Source of the DNA: Candidatus Wildermuthbacteria bacterium RIFCSPHIGHO2_01_FULL_48_25
Lineage (GTDB): Bacteria; Patescibacteriota; Minisyncoccia; Minisyncoccales; UBA10102
Length of the DNA stretch: 36,400 bases
Direction: 5' to 3'
NCBI GenBank assembly: GCA_001823155.1
Contig: MHTR01000014.1
Span: 1 to 36,400, forward strand
Shown here: piece after piece, positions 18,562 through 27,301 of the stretch
How positions within the stretch are numbered: position 1 is the first letter of the stretch
Layout: each line of letters begins with the position of its first letter
The notes under the pieces: generated by a model
Database searches by the model: none
The model's input: only the letters and a program-made list of their open reading frames with translations
What the model was told of the DNA's origin: nothing
Position numbers and translations under genes: made by a program

Positions 18562-19799
18562 ACTCCAAGCGTCTTTTCCAGTTCTCCAAAAGAGATAAGG
18601 GTTGCTGTTTCTTCGCTTCGCTTCTTGAGTTCCACCTTTTTCTGTTCAGTTGTTTTCTTACTCGCTACAACCCTCAAGGGAATTCCCATAAGGTCTGCGT
18701 CGGCAAGCTTCTCTCCTGGGCTTGCCTCTTTTCTATCATCATACAGCACCTCCACGTTCTTCTTGGAAAATTCTTCGTAGAGTTTCTCTGCGTCTTTCTC
18801 TCCACCTTCCAATGAAACCATATGGAGCGCGAAGGGAGAGATGGTTTCGGGCCACACCACGCCCTTTTCGTCATGGAACACTTCAATAATCGTTCCCATG
18901 ACTCTGGCAGGGCCAATACCGTAACTTCCCATGATAACCGGCTGTTTTGCTCCTTTTTCGTCGGTAAACTCGAGCTTCAGGGCCTCGGAAAACCTCGTGC
19001 CCAAGCTGAAAATGTTGCCAACCTCAATTGCCTTCTCTTCCTGGAGTTCTGTATTCTTGCATTCAGGGCATGCGTTCACCTCTTTCACAATCTCCCTGTT
19101 CACCGCGACATTGCACTTCTTGCAAAGGAAAATAATGTCTTCGCCTGCGCTGCAGAGCGTCTGGAACTCGTGGGAATACTTGGAAAAGCTTCCTCCTGAA
19201 GCAAACGTAAGAACCGTGTGCTTTTTAAGACCCACTCGTTCAAAAACATTGAAATATGCCTGCTTTGCTTTTTCATAAAACTCATTATGCTCTTCCTGAG
19301 AGCGCGAAAACGAATACAGGTCTTTCATGACAAACTCGCGCGTCCGCAATAAACCGCCCTTGGCCCGCAATTCATTCCTGAACTTTGTCTGAAACTGGTA
19401 TGGGAATACGGGAAGGTCTTTGTACGAAGAAACATGGTTCTTCATGAGCTCGGTCAAAGGTTCTTCATGAGTGTTGGCAAGCCCGACTTCTCCCCCGCTC
19501 TTGAGCGTAGTCTTGAACCAGATGTCCACGACCTTGTCATCCCAGCGCTTGGACTTTTTCCAGAGCTCTGGATTCTGAAGCGAGCTCAAGAACACTTCCT
19601 GGCCGCCAATTGCGTTCATTTCTTCCCGGATAATGCCAATGATATTGTTCAAAACGCGCAACCCCAAAGGAAGGAACGAATACGCGCCTGCCAGTTCTTT
19701 GTGCACGAATCCCGCGCGTATCAAAAGCTGAGCGTTCACGCTCTCTTCGTCTCCTGGAACCTCTTTTCTTGTTTTGGTGAACAGTTGGCTCAACCTCAT
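18558..19799 (-). CDS. proS: Prolyl-tRNA synthetase (short form)
   Basis: RLSQLFTKTRKEVP, TKFRNELRAKGGLLRTREFVMKD, GSYGIGPARVMG; ATGA overlap with rseP. Confidence 0.96.
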   Translation of the reverse strand: MRLSQLFTKTRKEVPGDEESVNAQLLIRAGFVHKELAGAYSFLPLGLRVLNNIIGIIREEMNAIGGQEVFLSSLQNPELWKKSKRWDDKVVDIWFKTTLKSGGEVGLANTHEEPLTELMKNHVSSYKDLPVFPYQFQTKFRNELRAKGGLLRTREFVMKDLYSFSRSQEEHNEFYEKAKQAYFNVFERVGLKKHTVLTFASGGSFSKYSHEFQTLCSAGEDIIFLCKKCNVAVNREIVKEVNACPECKNTELQEEKAIEVGNIFSLGTRFSEALKLEFTDEKGAKQPVIMGSYGIGPARVMGTIIEVFHDEKGVVWPETISPFALHMVSLEGGEKDAEKLYEEFSKKNVEVLYDDRKEASPGEKLADADLMGIPLRVVASKKTTEQKKVELKKRSEETATLISFGELEKTLGV

Positions 19800-20851
19800 A
19801 GCAAATTGGTAATATCTTTTATGGTAATCCACAAGAATAGCACCAAAAGCACCCCAAAGGAAACCATGATAATGCGCTTTTCCAGTGCTTCCTCCAAGGG
19901 CTTCTTTCGCAAGAACTCAAGCCCCAGGAAGAGCAGCCGTCCTCCGTCTACAGCGGGAATGGGAAGAACGTTGAAAATGGCGAGATACACAGCCAGAACC
20001 GCGAGGAATGAAAAGAAATGCGGCAAGCCAAAGTTCAACGCGTTGTTGAGTAAGGCAACAATACCAATGGGCCCGGTGAGCTGAACTCCTTCAGGAAGGC
20101 CCTTGCCTGCCACTAAACTCTGCAAGAACCCAACCAACTCCTGCACTATTTGCATTGTCATCCTGCCAGTAATGATAACTCCCTCTAAAGGCGCCCTGTA
20201 CCAGGGATACTGCACCTGCGCTATTCGTGTTAACGAAACGCCCAAAGGCCCTTGGCCTGCGGGCGGGTTTTCCCTGGGAACAAGCGTCACGTTCATAACC
20301 TCCTTACCTCTTTGGATATCCAGGGAAAGCTCTTTACCTTGAGAACTCCTACTTGCCTCCTGTACCTCTGAAACCTTTGTCATTCCCAGAATAACATCAC
20401 CTGGTTTGATGCCAGCTTCCTGGGCTGGACTCTGAGAAGCAACTCCCAGAACCTGCACTTGGGGATTCACGGCATCTGCCTCGTCTGCAACTGCCATAGG
20501 AATGCCCGACGTTGCTCCCAGAACCGTAAACACGACTGCCGCGATGAGCCAGAACGCGACCACGCCTCCCGCGACAATAAGCATGCGCTGGAACAACGAG
20601 CGCGAGCTGAAGCTTCTCGGGTCTTCACTCCTTTGTTCCTCTCCGGTCAATCGCACGAACGCGCCAAATGGGAGGATGTTCAAGGAATACAGCGTTTCCC
20701 CTATCCGCTTTCCCAGGAACCTTGGAGGAAGCCCTATGCCGAATTCCTCCACGCGCACCCCAAACTTCTTTGCAAAGAAAAAGTGGCCCAGTTCATGCAG
20801 GGCAACCAGCACGAGTATGCTAAAAATAGCTACGAGAAGAGTGAGAGACAT
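19796..20851 (-). CDS. rseP: Site-2 metalloprotease RseP (M50) with PDZ domain
   Basis: VALHELGHFFFAKKFGVRVEEFGIG (HExxH), PIPAVDGGRLLF. Confidence 0.95.
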   Translation of the reverse strand: MSLTLLVAIFSILVLVALHELGHFFFAKKFGVRVEEFGIGLPPRFLGKRIGETLYSLNILPFGAFVRLTGEEQRSEDPRSFSSRSLFQRMLIVAGGVVAFWLIAAVVFTVLGATSGIPMAVADEADAVNPQVQVLGVASQSPAQEAGIKPGDVILGMTKVSEVQEASRSSQGKELSLDIQRGKEVMNVTLVPRENPPAGQGPLGVSLTRIAQVQYPWYRAPLEGVIITGRMTMQIVQELVGFLQSLVAGKGLPEGVQLTGPIGIVALLNNALNFGLPHFFSFLAVLAVYLAIFNVLPIPAVDGGRLLFLGLEFLRKKPLEEALEKRIIMVSFGVLLVLFLWITIKDITNLL

Positions 20852-20854
20852 TGG

Positions 20855-21412
20855 TTAGACTTCTTGAATTTCTCTTGTTTTTGCCGCCACCAGCGCGTCG
20901 AGTTTTCCCTGGTACTCGTCAATGATCTTCTGGAGCTCGTCTTTGCCTTTGAATTTTTCGTCTTCTCCTGCTTTTCCTTCCCGCACAAGGAGCTGAATCT
21001 CGCTCCATGCCTGGTCACGCCACTTTCGCATGCTTTCTCTCGTTTGTTCTGTCTTTTCGGAAAGAACTTTCAAGAATGACTGGCGGTACTCCTGGGTCAT
21101 TTGGGGAAGCGTAATGCGAATACCTTCTTTCTCCACTGTTGGGCTCGCACCCAAAGAACCCGATTGCAAGGCTCTCGCAATGGGCTCCATATAGGAAGCG
21201 TCCCAGGGCTGAATGAAGATCTGCTTTCGCTCAGGGCACGAAATGGCAGCCAGCTGTTTTAGAGGCATTTTCTGGCCAAATGTCTCCACTACGACATCTT
21301 CAACCAAGGAAGGAGATGCCTGGCCGGTGCGGATCTTGCCGATCTCCTTCTTGAAAAAATCCAGAGCTTTGTCGAGTTCTGGCCGAATCTTTTGAGTCTC
21401 TTCTTTGTACAT
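20855..21412 (-). CDS. frr: Ribosome recycling factor
   Basis: IRTGQASPSLVEDVVVE, IRITLPQMTQEYRQSFLKVL; ATG at 21412. Confidence 0.96.
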   Translation of the reverse strand: MYKEETQKIRPELDKALDFFKKEIGKIRTGQASPSLVEDVVVETFGQKMPLKQLAAISCPERKQIFIQPWDASYMEPIARALQSGSLGASPTVEKEGIRITLPQMTQEYRQSFLKVLSEKTEQTRESMRKWRDQAWSEIQLLVREGKAGEDEKFKGKDELQKIIDEYQGKLDALVAAKTREIQEV

Positions 21413-21451
21413 ATGTAAAGAATACCAAACCTCCCCCCATTTGTCGAGGAA

Positions 21452-21492
21452 TAAAAAAAGCCCTAGGCGAGTAGCGTATAACACACCTAGGG
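21452..21492 (-). terminator. Intrinsic terminator of 21502-22113
   Basis: CCCTAGG...CCTAGGG followed by CTTTTTTTATT on the minus strand. Confidence 0.85.
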
Positions 21493-21501
21493 ACCAACGC
21501 A

Positions 21502-22113
21502 CTACCTGGGCTGTACGAAAACCCAGCGGCGCGAAAGAGCATCGTAAGACCTCGCATCAGGGTGAATGCCGTCAAGCCACAGGATGGAATCCTTATCACA
21601 TCCCATTTCATATACCCATTCCTCGTCGCGGCGTGAGCCAGCGACAACTACAGGATTCATGGCGATGCGGAGACGGTCATCCCGCGGTTGATCCAGATAC
21701 TGCAAACGGAGTTGCGGACCAACTTCGGCTGGGCAGAGTTCCAATCCCCACTCCAAGGCCCGTCTCCAGATATCTTCGTATCTTGGTACAACCTTGAAGC
21801 CGAGCTCGGTAGTCGTTAATACCACAAGCTCAACTTCGACCACAGTAACCGCAAAGGAGACAGTGTTAAAGCTGACAAGAACATCTTGAAGGATGCGAAT
21901 TCTTCTAGCATCGAAGTCCAGAGCCCTATGCTCCATGCCGAGCTTTATTGTCTTCCAGACTGTGAACTTCGGCCACGGTTCCTCTTTGCGGAGAAACCGT
22001 TTGAATGCTCCCAGCCACTGAGTCCCGCGGGATCCTCCGAGCCTCTCTGCAAAGTCCTTGAGCGGTCCGGCTACTTCAGCCAGAGCGCTAGTACCGAGCA
22101 TGTCTTGAGACAT
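21502..22113 (-). CDS. Uncharacterised conserved-looking protein
   Basis: KFTVWKTIKLGM and GLELCPAEVGPQLRLQYLDQPRDDRLRIAMNPVV; resembles a recurring CPR family from memory, function unknown. Confidence 0.7.
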   Translation of the reverse strand: MSQDMLGTSALAEVAGPLKDFAERLGGSRGTQWLGAFKRFLRKEEPWPKFTVWKTIKLGMEHRALDFDARRIRILQDVLVSFNTVSFAVTVVEVELVVLTTTELGFKVVPRYEDIWRRALEWGLELCPAEVGPQLRLQYLDQPRDDRLRIAMNPVVVAGSRRDEEWVYEMGCDKDSILWLDGIHPDARSYDALSRRWVFVQPR

Positions 22114-22209
22114 GGTCAGTCTCCTATCCGCCTGAGGCGGATTGTAGGTACGTACGCAGCACTCCGCCGCGTATGCCTTCTTAAATCATAGCTACTCAGA
22201 AAAGTCAAG

Positions 22210-22245
22210 CAAGAAATGATTATGTTATAGCAATAATATTTCTTG
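22210..22245. promoter_or_regulatory. Dyad element, variant operator-like site 3
   Basis: CAAGAAAT-5-TGTTATAGCA-5-ATTTCTTG; outer arms are perfect inverted repeats. Confidence 0.5.
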
Positions 22246-22362
22246 AACATGTGGGAGTACAATAATCTTACAATTATTAGAAAAGTGTACTTGGGAATAG
22301 AGTGGGAATATTCTTGCGATAGCAGTTATTTTACCGCGCTTTAACCGAGTTAAGGCAAGAAA

Positions 22363-22387
22363 TTGTGCTAAACTTAGTTTAGCACAA
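22363..22387. repeat. Perfect dyad TTGTGCTAAAC-TTA-GTTTAGCACAA
   Basis: 11-bp arms, 3-nt centre. Confidence 0.9.
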
Positions 22388-22430
22388 ATGCTGAAAGAAA
22401 AAGCCAGGCGCGCGTGGCGGCTGGCAAGGG

Positions 22431-22451
22431 TGTTAGACGCCGAGCGTCTAA
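22431..22451 (-). terminator. Hairpin GTTAGACGC-CGA-GCGTCTAAC after the small gene 22471-22659
   Basis: 9-bp arms; no T-tract so termination is uncertain. Confidence 0.4.
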
Positions 22452-22470
22452 CAATCTTTTTCACACAGTA

Positions 22471-22659
22471 CTACCTGCAGGCGTTCGGGTCTGTTCTGAT
22501 TACTTCAGCACTCCTGGCAGCGTACACCATTTCCCAAGCTACATTTGCACTTTCGATAGCGCGCTTCGCATCTCCTTCACCAAGACCCACATCTTCGAGG
22601 ACCTGTATGAGTTTTGCTGCTGTCTTGGCAGATAACACAGCCTTCGTCTTGGTCGCCAT
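22471..22659 (-). CDS. Small protein, paralog of 27302-27493
   Basis: MATKTKAVLSAKTAAKLIQVLEDVGLGEGDAKRAIESANVAWEMVYAARSAE; SD aaggaggt before ATG at 22659. Confidence 0.75.
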   Translation of the reverse strand: MATKTKAVLSAKTAAKLIQVLEDVGLGEGDAKRAIESANVAWEMVYAARSAEVIRTDPNACR

Positions 22660-22715
22660 GAAAACCTCCTTGGCTTCTGCTATATCAATAGTACCTATTT
22701 CTGCCCGACCGTCAA

Positions 22716-23396
22716 TCACAAAGCCAAAAGGACGCGCTCGGCGGCGAGGCGGGGGTTGACGTTCGTGGTTTGCAAAAGAACGATGGTTTCCTCAACCAGA
22801 CGCAGGGTGCGGGAAAATAACACTGCTTTCTGCATATCCTCTTTCACGATCTTAGAAACAAAAAGGTGGCGCAAACGCAAAAGCCAGTCTTGTAAGGTCA
22901 AAAGCACCTCTTCAGACTCCGCAAGCTCTTTGGCGTAATCGAAACGCTCTTTCAAAGAAGCAGGAACTTTGAAGGGTTTGCCTTCTTCTAAAGGAAACTT
23001 CCAGAAGCGGAGTTCCTGCGCTCTCGAGCGCAGCGTGGGAAGCAGTAAAAACGGATACGCTGTGAGCAAGAAAAAAAGAGTGTCACCTTTTGGTTCTTCC
23101 AAAAGCTTAAGCAGCGCTGATTGCGCTTCTTCGCTTGCCTTGTGCACATTCTTAAGAATCGCAACCTTGAAAGGAGACGCCCACGCGCCAAGGCTCAAAC
23201 GATCGCGCAAGTCTCGCACCTGCTCAATCGCAGTGAGTTCTTGGGAAACAATATCTGCCTCGTTTGTTTTTAAAAGGTCCGCAACAAAAAGAGCCGCGGC
23301 AATCTGCGCCTCTGTGTCGTTCCCCGAGAACAGGTAGGCATGGGAAAGCTTTTCCGCTTTTACGGTTGCTTTGAGGAATTCTAAAGGAGTGTCCAT
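22716..23396 (-). CDS. holB: DNA polymerase III delta-prime-like subunit
   Basis: LSHAYLFSGNDTEAQ, KVAILKNVHKASEEAQSALLKLLEEP. Confidence 0.85.
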   Translation of the reverse strand: MDTPLEFLKATVKAEKLSHAYLFSGNDTEAQIAAALFVADLLKTNEADIVSQELTAIEQVRDLRDRLSLGAWASPFKVAILKNVHKASEEAQSALLKLLEEPKGDTLFFLLTAYPFLLLPTLRSRAQELRFWKFPLEEGKPFKVPASLKERFDYAKELAESEEVLLTLQDWLLRLRHLFVSKIVKEDMQKAVLFSRTLRLVEETIVLLQTTNVNPRLAAERVLLAL

Positions 23397-23407
23397 ATAC
23401 TTGCTGT

Positions 23408-23453
23408 ATCCTTGGTCGGGCCAAGTTGTGGATAACTTGGCCCGACCAAGGAT
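23408..23453. repeat. Perfect 20-bp-arm inverted repeat with a DnaA-box-like centre
   Basis: ATCCTTGGTCGGGCCAAGTT-GTGGAT-AACTTGGCCCGACCAAGGAT. Confidence 0.95.
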
Positions 23454-23454
23454 G

Positions 23455-24474
23455 TCATGTTCCGCGCTTTGACATCAAGCTTGCCTTGTATGCTTCGAGG
23501 TTTTCTAAAACAGCACCAGTTCCTCGCGCAACGCAGGTCAAGGGATCTTCCGCGGCAAAGCACGGCACCCCAATAGATTCCGTGATGAGTTGGTCGAGGT
23601 TACGCAGCAATCCCCCGCCTCCTGACAAAATAATGCCTTTATCCATAATATCCGCAGACAGTTCTGGTGGAGTTTCTCGCAGCAAAAGCCGCACGGTTCT
23701 CACAATTTCCTCCAGGGGCTCTTGCAGGGCTTCGGTAATCTCCTTTCCCGTTATCTTTATGGTTTTGGGAAGTCCCTGCACCAAGTCTCTGCCTTTGATC
23801 TCAAGCGTCACATCATCTTTATCCGCCACCGCGGCTCCTATTTTCATTTTGATTTCTTCTGCCGTGTTCTCCCCCACCGCGAGATTGTATTTCTTCTTCA
23901 AATAGTTGGAAATGGCTTCATCGAGCTTGTCACCCGCGACTCTCAAGGAGGTTGATTCCACGATCCCTCCCAAAGAAATAACTGCTGCTTCGGTTGTGCC
24001 ACCGCCAATGTCTACTATCATATGGCCCGAAGAGGAATGAATGGGAATGCCTGCTCCAATTGCTGCTAAGATAGGTTCTTTTGCAACATACGCGGCTTTA
24101 GCTCCGGCGCCAACCGCTGCTTCCACCACTGCTCTCCGTTCGGTAGACGTGATGCCGGCTGGCACCGCGACCAACACCTCGGGCTTCAAAAATTGGTAGC
24201 GCGGAACCACTTTCTTCAAAAAGTAGCGGATCATGGCTAAGGTAACCCTGAAGTCTGCAATAACGCCTTCACGCAAAGGCCGGTACACCCGAATAGTGTC
24301 TGGCGTGCGGCCAGTCATTTCTTTTGCTTGCTGGCCCACTGCCAGAATAGAGTTGTTATACAAAGAAACAGCAACCACCGAGGGCTCTCTCACCACCACT
24401 CCTTTTCCCGGCACAAACACAAGGGAGTTGCAGGTTCCCAAATCAATCCCTATTTTCGTGACAAACATGCTCAT
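23455..24474 (-). CDS. MreB/Mbl-like actin homolog (copy 2)
   Basis: KIGIDLGTCNSLVFVPGKGVVVREPSVVA, IVDIGGGTTEAAVISLGGIV. Confidence 0.95.
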   Translation of the reverse strand: MSMFVTKIGIDLGTCNSLVFVPGKGVVVREPSVVAVSLYNNSILAVGQQAKEMTGRTPDTIRVYRPLREGVIADFRVTLAMIRYFLKKVVPRYQFLKPEVLVAVPAGITSTERRAVVEAAVGAGAKAAYVAKEPILAAIGAGIPIHSSSGHMIVDIGGGTTEAAVISLGGIVESTSLRVAGDKLDEAISNYLKKKYNLAVGENTAEEIKMKIGAAVADKDDVTLEIKGRDLVQGLPKTIKITGKEITEALQEPLEEIVRTVRLLLRETPPELSADIMDKGIILSGGGGLLRNLDQLITESIGVPCFAAEDPLTCVARGTGAVLENLEAYKASLMSKRGT

Positions 24475-25751
24475 GAGGTTTTGCGCGTAATGTCGGCTCC
24501 GAGTTTTTGCAGCCGTTCTTCTATTTTCTCGTATCCCCTGTCTACCTGGTAAATATTGCTAATCGTGGTTTGGCCTTTTGCAATAAGCCCCGCGATAATG
24601 AGAGCTGCTCCGCCCCTGAGGTCAAAGCTTCCCAAGTCGGTTCCCCGCAGTTTCGTGGGGCCATTGATAATGGCTCGATGCGGATCTGTGAGATACACTT
24701 CCGCTCCCATTTTTGACAACTCCTCCAAATACTTCAACCTTCCTTCATACAGCGGGTCATGCAGGAGCGTGGAACCTTTTGTTTGTGTTGCCAAAACGCC
24801 CAGCGGGCTTTGCAAATCCGAGTGTACTCCAGGATAAATGAAACTCTGGACTTTATCAATGACTAAAGACTGCGGTCCCGCAATTGTAATATGTGCCAAT
24901 CCTCTGGCCTTGGGGGTTATGGTAAACTGGGCGCCAAAATCCTTGAGCTTCTTCAAGAACAGCTCCAAAAACCTCACCTCAACGTTTTTCACCGTTATCT
25001 CTCCCTTGGAAAGCAGGCCCAGAATAATAAACGTTCCTGCTTCAATGGGGTCATACATCAAGCTGTGCTTAAATCCTTTCAGAGTCTTCTTCCCTGAAAC
25101 CGAAACCGCGTGCGCTCCCACCAAAGAAACCCTTGCCCCCATTTTCGACAATACCCTGCTTAATTCCTGCATTTGGTAGTCCTGGTCTGCGATTTTCACG
25201 ACAACATTTCCCGGAATTCCCGCGGCGAACAGCAGCATGTTTTGGGTCGCGGTAACCGAAAACTCATTGAGCACCACTTCGCGCACCTTCAGTTCGCCAG
25301 AAAACTCCAAGCGAAACACCTGCTTTGGTTTCTTGGTTATCCGTACTCCCAGCTGGGAAAACGCGTCCAAGTGCGTGTCTATGGGCCGGGCTCCAATAAT
25401 ACAGCCGCCAGGCTGGGGAAGTTCAACCTTGCCGAACCGCGAGAGCAACGGGCCAAAAAAAAGAATGGCTCCGCGAAAACGCAGCACCAGATCTTTGTTT
25501 ATCTTCAACGGATTAATATTCCTCGTGTTGACAAGCACCTCTCGCTTCCCTATCCATTCCACCTTTGCTCCCATGCTTTGAAGCAGTTCAATGGTGCGAA
25601 ACACGTCTTCAATCAAAGGAAGATTCTTGATAACGCAATCTTGTTTCGTGAGTATGGTTGCCGCTAACAACGGGAACGCCGCGTTCTTTGCTCCGTATGT
25701 TTCAATGCTTCCCTTGAGGGGTTTGTGCCCTTGAATGACGAACTTTTCCAT
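24471..25751 (-). CDS. murA: UDP-N-acetylglucosamine 1-carboxyvinyltransferase
   Basis: GSIETYGAKNAAFPLLAATILT, GGCIIGARPIDTHLDAFSQLG, DLRGGAALIIAGLIA. Confidence 0.97.
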   Translation of the reverse strand: MEKFVIQGHKPLKGSIETYGAKNAAFPLLAATILTKQDCVIKNLPLIEDVFRTIELLQSMGAKVEWIGKREVLVNTRNINPLKINKDLVLRFRGAILFFGPLLSRFGKVELPQPGGCIIGARPIDTHLDAFSQLGVRITKKPKQVFRLEFSGELKVREVVLNEFSVTATQNMLLFAAGIPGNVVVKIADQDYQMQELSRVLSKMGARVSLVGAHAVSVSGKKTLKGFKHSLMYDPIEAGTFIILGLLSKGEITVKNVEVRFLELFLKKLKDFGAQFTITPKARGLAHITIAGPQSLVIDKVQSFIYPGVHSDLQSPLGVLATQTKGSTLLHDPLYEGRLKYLEELSKMGAEVYLTDPHRAIINGPTKLRGTDLGSFDLRGGAALIIAGLIAKGQTTISNIYQVDRGYEKIEERLQKLGADITRKTS

Positions 25752-25757
25752 AGCGAT

Positions 25758-25786
25758 ACTCTAACAAAAAAGAACAGGCGCTGCAA
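25758..25786 (-). promoter_or_regulatory. Putative murA promoter (leaderless spacing)
   Basis: TTGCAG-17-TAGAGT-6 nt-ATG. Confidence 0.65.
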
Positions 25787-25810
25787 TGCGCCCGCGCAAC
25801 CGGGTTTGGG

Positions 25811-25839
25811 TTTACAAGGTGTGCAAAATACGATAGAAT
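25811..25839 (+). promoter_or_regulatory. Putative promoter of the PEGA protein (leaderless spacing)
   Basis: TTTACA-17-TAGAAT-7 nt-ATG (25847). Confidence 0.65.
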
Positions 25840-25846
25840 AGTGCGT

Positions 25847-27223
25847 ATGACAAAACGTCAGCGAACATTCCTTTTTTTGGCAGCTACAGTCTTGTTTCTT
25901 CTCGCAACCCCGGCTGTCATTCTCTACTCCCAGGGGCTCCGCATTGACTGGAAAAACCGCACGCTTACCCACACGGGCGGCATTTTTTTGAAAGCCGTGC
26001 CTTCACGTGCCACTATTTCTTTGGACGGCAGCTTTGTGAAGCGAACCGACTTTTTCTTTGACTCAGCCCTGCTCACCAATCTGTTGCCCGGAAACTATGA
26101 CGTGGTCGTTGAAAAAGAAGGATACATCCCCTGGAAGAAAACCCTTCCGGTTCAAAAAGCGCAGGTAACAGAAGAAAAACACGTCATTTTGTTTTCCCAG
26201 GATATCAGCTTCCAGACGCTTTTTTCAAACGTACTCAACTTCTGGCCAAGCCCAGACGGAAGTTTGTTCGTGTTCCAAAAGAAGCTCGACTCCAGAACCT
26301 GGCAGTTAACATCATGGAATCCGCAGGATGGCAGGGAAATCGTACTCTGGGAAGCTCCGCTTTCAAACCAAGTGGAAGACATTATATGGTCCCCTGATTC
26401 TAACGCCATAGCGCTGCGGCTGGCCGCGTTGGAACGAGAGCGGTATTTACTCTGGAACCTAAAAGGCCAAACCCAAGACGCCTGCGTTCTCACCCCCTGT
26501 TCTCTGGACTTCCTGGGACTCTCGAGTAATGAAGTGGCGTTCTCTTCTGAAAACTCCCAGCACGTGCTCTTCACCGTGTTCCAAGTAGGCTCTGTTTCTT
26601 TGAAGCGCGCCAACTACGTGACAAAAGCAATCCCTGAAACCCTGGCGAAAGACATTCTCGCCTTTTCGAGCGAAGGCAGAAATGTCTGGTGGCTGGATGA
26701 AAAGGGCATTCTCTGGGAAAAGAACCTCGCGAGCCAGGATGTTCCGGTTTCCCTGAACAAAGAACCCTACCTCGTGCGGCCCGAAACAAAGTACACTATC
26801 TCTGGAAACGGTTCCATTCTCCTATTTCAAGAAACGAACGGTGAGCTGTTCGAAGTACAACGGCAAGGCGAAATTACAAAACTCTCTACAGAGGTCACCT
26901 CGTTTTTGAGAAGCCCGGATAAACAAAAAGTAGTGCTTGTGAAAGGTAACCAGCTCGCGGTTCTGTTCCTCGACAAAAAAAAGGAGCTGGTTTTGGAAAC
27001 CTTTGCCAAGACGCCCAAAAACCTCGTGTGGCTGAACTCAAACTACCTGTTCGCAACCATCAACGAAAAAGCTGTGATCATTGAAATAGATGAGTTTGGC
27101 ATGCCCAATATCGTTGACCTGGGAACATTCAAGAAACCAAAGCTTGGTTGGAACAGCCAAACCCAGAGCCTATTCCTCCAAAGCGAAACGACCTTCCTCT
27201 CTTCAGAAAAACTGCTTCCTTAG
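25847..27223 (+). CDS. Membrane-anchored PEGA-domain protein
   Basis: N-terminal TM, then AVPSRATISLDGSFVKRTDFFFDSALLTNLLPGNYDVVVEKEGYIPWKKTL; repeat-rich C-terminal part. Confidence 0.8.
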   Translation: MTKRQRTFLFLAATVLFLLATPAVILYSQGLRIDWKNRTLTHTGGIFLKAVPSRATISLDGSFVKRTDFFFDSALLTNLLPGNYDVVVEKEGYIPWKKTLPVQKAQVTEEKHVILFSQDISFQTLFSNVLNFWPSPDGSLFVFQKKLDSRTWQLTSWNPQDGREIVLWEAPLSNQVEDIIWSPDSNAIALRLAALERERYLLWNLKGQTQDACVLTPCSLDFLGLSSNEVAFSSENSQHVLFTVFQVGSVSLKRANYVTKAIPETLAKDILAFSSEGRNVWWLDEKGILWEKNLASQDVPVSLNKEPYLVRPETKYTISGNGSILLFQETNGELFEVQRQGEITKLSTEVTSFLRSPDKQKVVLVKGNQLAVLFLDKKKELVLETFAKTPKNLVWLNSNYLFATINEKAVIIEIDEFGMPNIVDLGTFKKPKLGWNSQTQSLFLQSETTFLSSEKLLP

Positions 27224-27236
27224 CCAGGCTAAGGAA

Positions 27237-27275
27237 ATAAAAAGACTCCTGCCCGTGAAAAGGGCAAAGAGCCAG
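27237..27275 (-). terminator. Probable terminator of 27302-27493
   Basis: CTCTTTGCCC...GGGCAGGAGTCTTTTTATTT on the minus strand. Confidence 0.6.
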
Positions 27276-27301
27276 AAGAAAGAGCAGACTGTTCTTGGGA
27301 A

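Noticed and set aside
22225-22464. 79-aa ORF in the intergenic region
   Set aside because: Runs through several dyads, low-complexity composition, no SD; more likely noncoding.
22678-22687. TGCTATATCA as a further operator upstream of 22471-22659
   Set aside because: Only 8 of 10 core bases, no flanking dyad, and it overlaps the 3' end of holB.
27217-27237. TTCCTTAGCCAGGCTAAGGAA as a standard intrinsic terminator of the PEGA gene
   Set aside because: On the plus strand it is followed by an A-rich, not T-rich, tract; treated as a palindrome instead.
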